DNA of 64,000 nucleotides, from contig NZ_SWBR01000001.1 in the NCBI RefSeq assembly GCF_005116505.1, positions 806,001 to 870,000 of the forward strand, read 5' to 3'. The notes under the pieces were generated by a model. It was given only the letters and a program-made list of their open reading frames with translations, ran no database searches and had not been told where the DNA came from. Below, one piece after another: positions 60,384-64,000 of this stretch. A program made the position numbers and the translations under genes. The DNA comes from Pedobacter polaris. Its GTDB lineage: Bacteria; Bacteroidota; Bacteroidia; Sphingobacteriales; Sphingobacteriaceae. How positions within the stretch are numbered: the stretch's first letter is position 1; every line of letters starts with the position of its first letter.

Positions 60384-61517
60384 ATGCAGCCTAACCAAAT
60401 CAAGGAACTCATAAATCGTTATCTTTCAGGTAATTGTACTGAAGCAGAAAGTGCTTTGGTTGAAAACTCTTATCGTGATTATCTTCTAAATCCCGAACCG
60501 CTAAAAGAACATGAGATCCTAGCCGATCTTCAATGGATTGAGGCAAAACTTCCTTTACCCAGGTCAACAAAGAAATTAAACTTCTATAAAAAAATAAGCA
60601 TTGCTGCCGCCTTGTTAATCGCAGTTGGTGGTACATTGTATTTCGGATTAGCTAGAAAAGATCAAAAAGATATCACAGCAAAACTAGCAGAAGAAAAGAT
60701 CTTACCTGGTACAGATAGAGCTATTCTAACTTTGGCTGATGGTAGAAAAATATTGCTTGATAAAAATGCTTCAACGCTATTCTTGGATAGCACTGCTGGC
60801 ATTCAAATTAAGAAAACTAAAAATGGCGAGCTAATTTACGAAGTATTAGCTACGGTTTCCACTACAGGCAACGTTAAGCAATATAATACCATTGAAACCC
60901 CTAGGGGAAGTCAGTACACCGTTATTTTACAAGATGGCACCAAAGTATGGTTAAATGCTTCATCTTTCTTAAAATATCCATTGGTTTTTAGTGGTAATAA
61001 ACGACAGGTTGAGCTTAATGGAGAAGGCTATTTTGAAGTTTCAAAGAATAAAGCAAGACCATTTATTGTTCAAACCAATAATCAGGAAGTTGAAGTCTTA
61101 GGTACACACTTCAATGTGAATGCCTACCCAGAAGAAGTGGCGATTAAAACAACTTTGCTAGAAGGTAAAGTTATTGTTCACAAAGGTGGAGAAGAAGCGC
61201 TAATGAAACCAGGCGAACAAGTAGTTAACCTTAAAACGAGCAAAAATCTTAAACTTTCTACGCTTGAGGATGCAAACGAGGTGATTGCTTGGAAAAATGG
61301 CCTTTTCTTGTTTACCCATGAAAGCTTATATGATATCATGGTGAAGATTTCCAGGTGGTACGATGTAGAGGTTGAATACCAAGGGAAATTTGACAATCAA
61401 TACTACAGTGGTACCATTTCCAGATTTGGAGAGGTAGAGGCTGTTTTAAAAATAATGGAATTAACTGGTTCAGTGAAATTCAAAATCCATGGAAGGAGGA
61501 TCATCGTTATGAAGTAA
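60384..61517 (+). CDS. FecR family anti-sigma factor
   Basis: The 377-residue protein has a cytoplasmic N-terminal domain (about 1-65, RYLSGNCTEAESALVENSYRDYLL) that binds the sigma factor, a TM (about 69-88, KISIAAALLIAVGGTLYFGL) and a periplasmic FecR domain (about 165-270, YNTIETPRGSQYTVILQDGTKVWLN, VELNGEGYFEVSKN, VEVLGTHFNVNAYPEE). A C-terminal DUF4974 region (about 310-375, FTHESLYDIMVKISRWYDVEVEYQG) contacts the STN domain of the transducer. It carries the surface signal to the sigma factor upstream. Confidence 0.95.
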   Translation: MQPNQIKELINRYLSGNCTEAESALVENSYRDYLLNPEPLKEHEILADLQWIEAKLPLPRSTKKLNFYKKISIAAALLIAVGGTLYFGLARKDQKDITAKLAEEKILPGTDRAILTLADGRKILLDKNASTLFLDSTAGIQIKKTKNGELIYEVLATVSTTGNVKQYNTIETPRGSQYTVILQDGTKVWLNASSFLKYPLVFSGNKRQVELNGEGYFEVSKNKARPFIVQTNNQEVEVLGTHFNVNAYPEEVAIKTTLLEGKVIVHKGGEEALMKPGEQVVNLKTSKNLKLSTLEDANEVIAWKNGLFLFTHESLYDIMVKISRWYDVEVEYQGKFDNQYYSGTISRFGEVEAVLKIMELTGSVKFKIHGRRIIVMK

Positions 61518-61543
61518 ACTATACTCAATAACGGCTAAAAAAA

Positions 61544-61572
61544 GACCCAAAGTGTTTGAGCCACTTTAGGTC
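61544..61572 (+). promoter_or_regulatory. Stem-loop between the FecR and SusC genes
   Basis: GACCCAAAGTG (61544-61554) and CACTTTAGGTC (61562-61572) pair with one mismatch around a 7-base loop. No T-run follows, so it may be an RNA-processing or partial-attenuation element between anti-sigma and receptor. Confidence 0.4.
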
Positions 61573-61641
61573 CTCGGACAAAGCCAAATGCAAATCAAAT
61601 AAACCTATATCAAACAAGTTATCATTTAACTTACTAACCAA

Positions 61642-64000
61642 ATGTACAAAAAAATTAACACAATGGCATGTTGTGGATCAACCACTATGCCTTTTAAATT
61701 TCTCTTCTGTATGAAATTTATTTTGATCTTAATGTTTGCTTTTTCGCTGCAGCTCAGCGCTGAAACGCATGCTCAGAAAATCAATCTGAATGTTAAAAAC
61801 GCACCCATAGAAAAGGTGTTCAAAGCCCTGCGCAATCAAGGTAACTTTAACTTCTATTATGAGGATGACCTAATTAAAAATGCAAAGCCCATTACTATAA
61901 ACGCGGTAAATGAGAATCTCGAAAGCGTGTTAGAGAAGTGCTTTGCAAACCAACCATTTACCTTTACCATTAATCAAAACACGATTGTCCTTCGCAAAAA
62001 GGAAATACCTGTGGTGTTAAAGCCAGTATTAGCTGATATCACTGTTACAGGTAAAATATTGGACGAGAATAACCAGCCAATTCCAGGAGCATCTGTTAAT
62101 TTAAAAGGAGCTAAATTAACGGTGCAAACATCTACAGAAGGAGAGTTCATCATTAAAGTGCCGGAAGATGCTACGCTGATCGTTTCTTATGTTGGGTATG
62201 AAACAACAGAAGTTGCAGTTGAAAAAAGAAGAAGCTTTAACGTTAGTTTAAAGCCAGTTAACAACGCGTTAAATGAAGTTATCGTGGTTGCTTACGGACA
62301 AAAACAGAAAAAGATTGAAACATTGGGTGCGCAATCTAGTCTTAATGTGCAAGAGTTAAAGCAACCTGTGGCCAACCTTTCTACCGTATTGGCGGGTCGT
62401 GTATCTGGCTTAGTGGGTGTACAACGCAGTGCAGAGCCAGGTTTAGACGGGGCTGATATTTTCATTCGTGGTTTAAACACTACCAGTAACAATGCCCCAC
62501 TTATCTTGGTTGATGGTGTAGAGCGAAGTTTTTCTAACCTTGATCCAAATGATGTAGAAGGCTTTACTATCCTTAAAGATGCTTCTTCTACTTCGGTTTA
62601 TGGTGTTCGTGGCGCAAACGGCGTAATCTTGGTAACCACCAAAAAAGGGGTGGCAGGGAAAACAAGATTTAACTTCGATTATTATCAAGGGGTAACAGAG
62701 TTTACCACTATTCCAAAAGCAGCAGATGGCGTAACTTATTTACAAATGGCTAACGAAGCCAATACCACACGTGGAGGTTCACCAAGGTATTCGGAAGATG
62801 TTATCCGCAAAACATTTACCAAAGAAGATCCCATCCTTTATCCAAACGTGAATTGGATGGAAGAAATCTTCAACAACTTCGGAAACAACAGAAAAGCAAA
62901 CATGAACGTAAGCGGAGGTTCTGATAAAGCAACCTTTTATGTTTCTGCAGGTTTATATAGCGAAAATGGACTTTTTAAAACGGATGATCTTCAGAAATAT
63001 GACTCCAAAATATCTTTCGACCGCTATAATTTTGCTTCTAGGTTAAATATCAATGCAACAAAATCAACGGTTATCGATCTTGGTATTAAAGGTTTTATCG
63101 GAAATGGAAACTATCCAGGAACAGGAACCTCAGAGATTTTTGCAGAGGCATTTGAAACTTATCCAACCATTTATCCGAGCGGACTATACCCGAACGGACA
63201 AGAGCCATTTGTATCCACAGGTGGTGGTATGAACAGTCCATATGGATTATTAACGAATAGAGGGTACGTTTCTACTTATAACAATCAGATCAATTCAGAT
63301 ATTCGGGTTATTCAAGACTTGAGCTCTCTGGTGAAAGGATTATCAACGCGTGTTTTGTTTGCGTTCGATGCCAGAAATACTAATAGGTTAGCGAGAATTA
63401 AAGCTCCTGCGTCAAATTATGCACGGAGCAGGGATGCAAATGGTAATCTGGTCTATGATATTGCCGCACCATCTGGAAGTGATTTCTTGGTTTTTTCTAA
63501 GGATAATGGCGGTGAGCGTCAGTTCTATTTAGAAGGTGCGGTTAGCTACGACAATACATTCGGAAAGCATCATATTGGTGGTTTATTACTGTATAATCAA
63601 ACAGATAAGGTAATCTCTTCAGCTACAACCTTGATCTTATCTTTACCTTATCGTAATTTAGGTTTAGTAGGGAGAGCAACTTACTCTTATAATGAAAAAT
63701 ACCTTGCTGAAGTTAGTTTAGGGTATAATGGGGCTGAAAACTTTGCACCATCTAAACGTTTTGGTTATTTTCCTTCTTACGCCATTGGTTGGGTTGTTTC
63801 GAACGAGAAATTCTTTGGCAACATCCAAAAAACCTTCCAATTGTTAAAGTTGAGAGCATCTTATGGTATTGTTGGAAATAGCAAAATCAATATCTTCTCT
63901 AGCGATCCAGATGCTAGAGATCGTTTCACTTATTTAGCACAAGTGGCGAGCGCGGGAGGTTATTCGTTCGGACAAACTATCGGTTCAAACACCGTAAACG
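61642..64000 (+). CDS. SusC/RagA family TonB-linked transducer with N-terminal STN domain, cut by the window edge
   Basis: The frame runs open to the right end; about 786 residues are visible. The N-terminus has a signal region (MKFILILMFAFSLQLSAETHAQ, with in-frame ATGs at 61642, 61663, 61687 and 61711). An STN domain follows (about 45-115, KINLNVKNAPIEKVFKALRNQGNFNFYY, KPITINAVNENLESVLEKCF). A CarboxypepD_reg-like domain (about 130-205, GKILDENNQPIPGASVNLKG) leads into the plug with IFIRGLNTTSNNAPLILVDGVE and the SusC signature TILKDASSTSVYGVRGANGVILVTTKK. The STN domain passes the ligand signal to FecR upstream, so this is the transducer of the sigma/anti-sigma locus. The rest of the barrel and any SusD gene lie outside. 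Confidence 0.95.
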   Translation, partial: MYKKINTMACCGSTTMPFKFLFCMKFILILMFAFSLQLSAETHAQKINLNVKNAPIEKVFKALRNQGNFNFYYEDDLIKNAKPITINAVNENLESVLEKCFANQPFTFTINQNTIVLRKKEIPVVLKPVLADITVTGKILDENNQPIPGASVNLKGAKLTVQTSTEGEFIIKVPEDATLIVSYVGYETTEVAVEKRRSFNVSLKPVNNALNEVIVVAYGQKQKKIETLGAQSSLNVQELKQPVANLSTVLAGRVSGLVGVQRSAEPGLDGADIFIRGLNTTSNNAPLILVDGVERSFSNLDPNDVEGFTILKDASSTSVYGVRGANGVILVTTKKGVAGKTRFNFDYYQGVTEFTTIPKAADGVTYLQMANEANTTRGGSPRYSEDVIRKTFTKEDPILYPNVNWMEEIFNNFGNNRKANMNVSGGSDKATFYVSAGLYSENGLFKTDDLQKYDSKISFDRYNFASRLNINATKSTVIDLGIKGFIGNGNYPGTGTSEIFAEAFETYPTIYPSGLYPNGQEPFVSTGGGMNSPYGLLTNRGYVSTYNNQINSDIRVIQDLSSLVKGLSTRVLFAFDARNTNRLARIKAPASNYARSRDANGNLVYDIAAPSGSDFLVFSKDNGGERQFYLEGAVSYDNTFGKHHIGGLLLYNQTDKVISSATTLILSLPYRNLGLVGRATYSYNEKYLAEVSLGYNGAENFAPSKRFGYFPSYAIGWVVSNEKFFGNIQKTFQLLKLRASYGIVGNSKINIFSSDPDARDRFTYLAQVASAGGYSFGQTIGSNTVN

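Overview
The window looks like chromosome from a member of the Bacteroidota, most likely family Sphingobacteriaceae (Pedobacter or a close relative). The evidence is AT-rich DNA, SusC/SusD pairs, a FecI/FecR/SusC-type signalling locus, the gliding-motility lipoprotein GldH beside RicT and a DNA polymerase III delta' subunit, many DUF families typical of the phylum, TATCTTTG-type promoter boxes, and lipoproteins with short Bacteroidota-style signal peptides. The taxonomic call rests on recognised protein families, not on a search.

Layout. 1-17.5 kb: truncated ffh; a BlaI/M56 regulator pair behind two tandem operator-like dyads; a DUF5916 outer-membrane protein; a DUF3078 protein; a minimal HERIH membrane protein with a CarboxypepD_reg-like protein; two overlapping glucosaminidase-LysM genes; an O-methyltransferase; ruvX; an orphan gene between two copies of a dispersed repeat; a MarR/TonB-receptor unit; then holB-like, ricT and gldH (to 18.0 kb). 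18-36.6 kb: a thioredoxin-fold protein, murF, an M14 peptidase, a SusC/SusD pair bounded by strong hairpins, DoxX, an LD-carboxypeptidase, metG, an ABC-F ATPase, and an AraC / flavoprotein / SDR cluster.

36.7-43.0 kb is a five-gene minus-strand operon: response regulator, HEAT-repeat membrane protein, processive GT2 glycosyltransferase, YaiO-type TPR/beta-barrel, and a DUF4838 protein. I read it as a synthase-dependent exopolysaccharide system. 43.4-47.8 kb holds a two-TM protein of unknown function, a tiny glycine-rich secreted peptide, and a TPR histidine kinase/response regulator pair.

47.8-57 kb is an accessory cassette: small Cys/His proteins, YegP, an orphan HsdR_N-type nuclease, and a compact operon (50.9-56.1 kb) with two tandem paralogous DUF4407-type membrane proteins, a protein joining an N-terminal J domain to a C-terminal transglutaminase-like domain across a membrane segment, and a four-TM protein. 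A secreted thermonuclease preceded by a separate small Cys-motif protein follows. The DUF4407/J-transglutaminase operon is the best candidate for an undescribed system.

57-64 kb: two lipoproteins plus a decayed fragment of one of them, an XRE/DUF2975 pair with three periodic AT-rich dyads upstream, and an ECF sigma / FecR anti-sigma / STN-domain SusC locus that runs off the right edge. I saw no rRNA, tRNA or CRISPR array.
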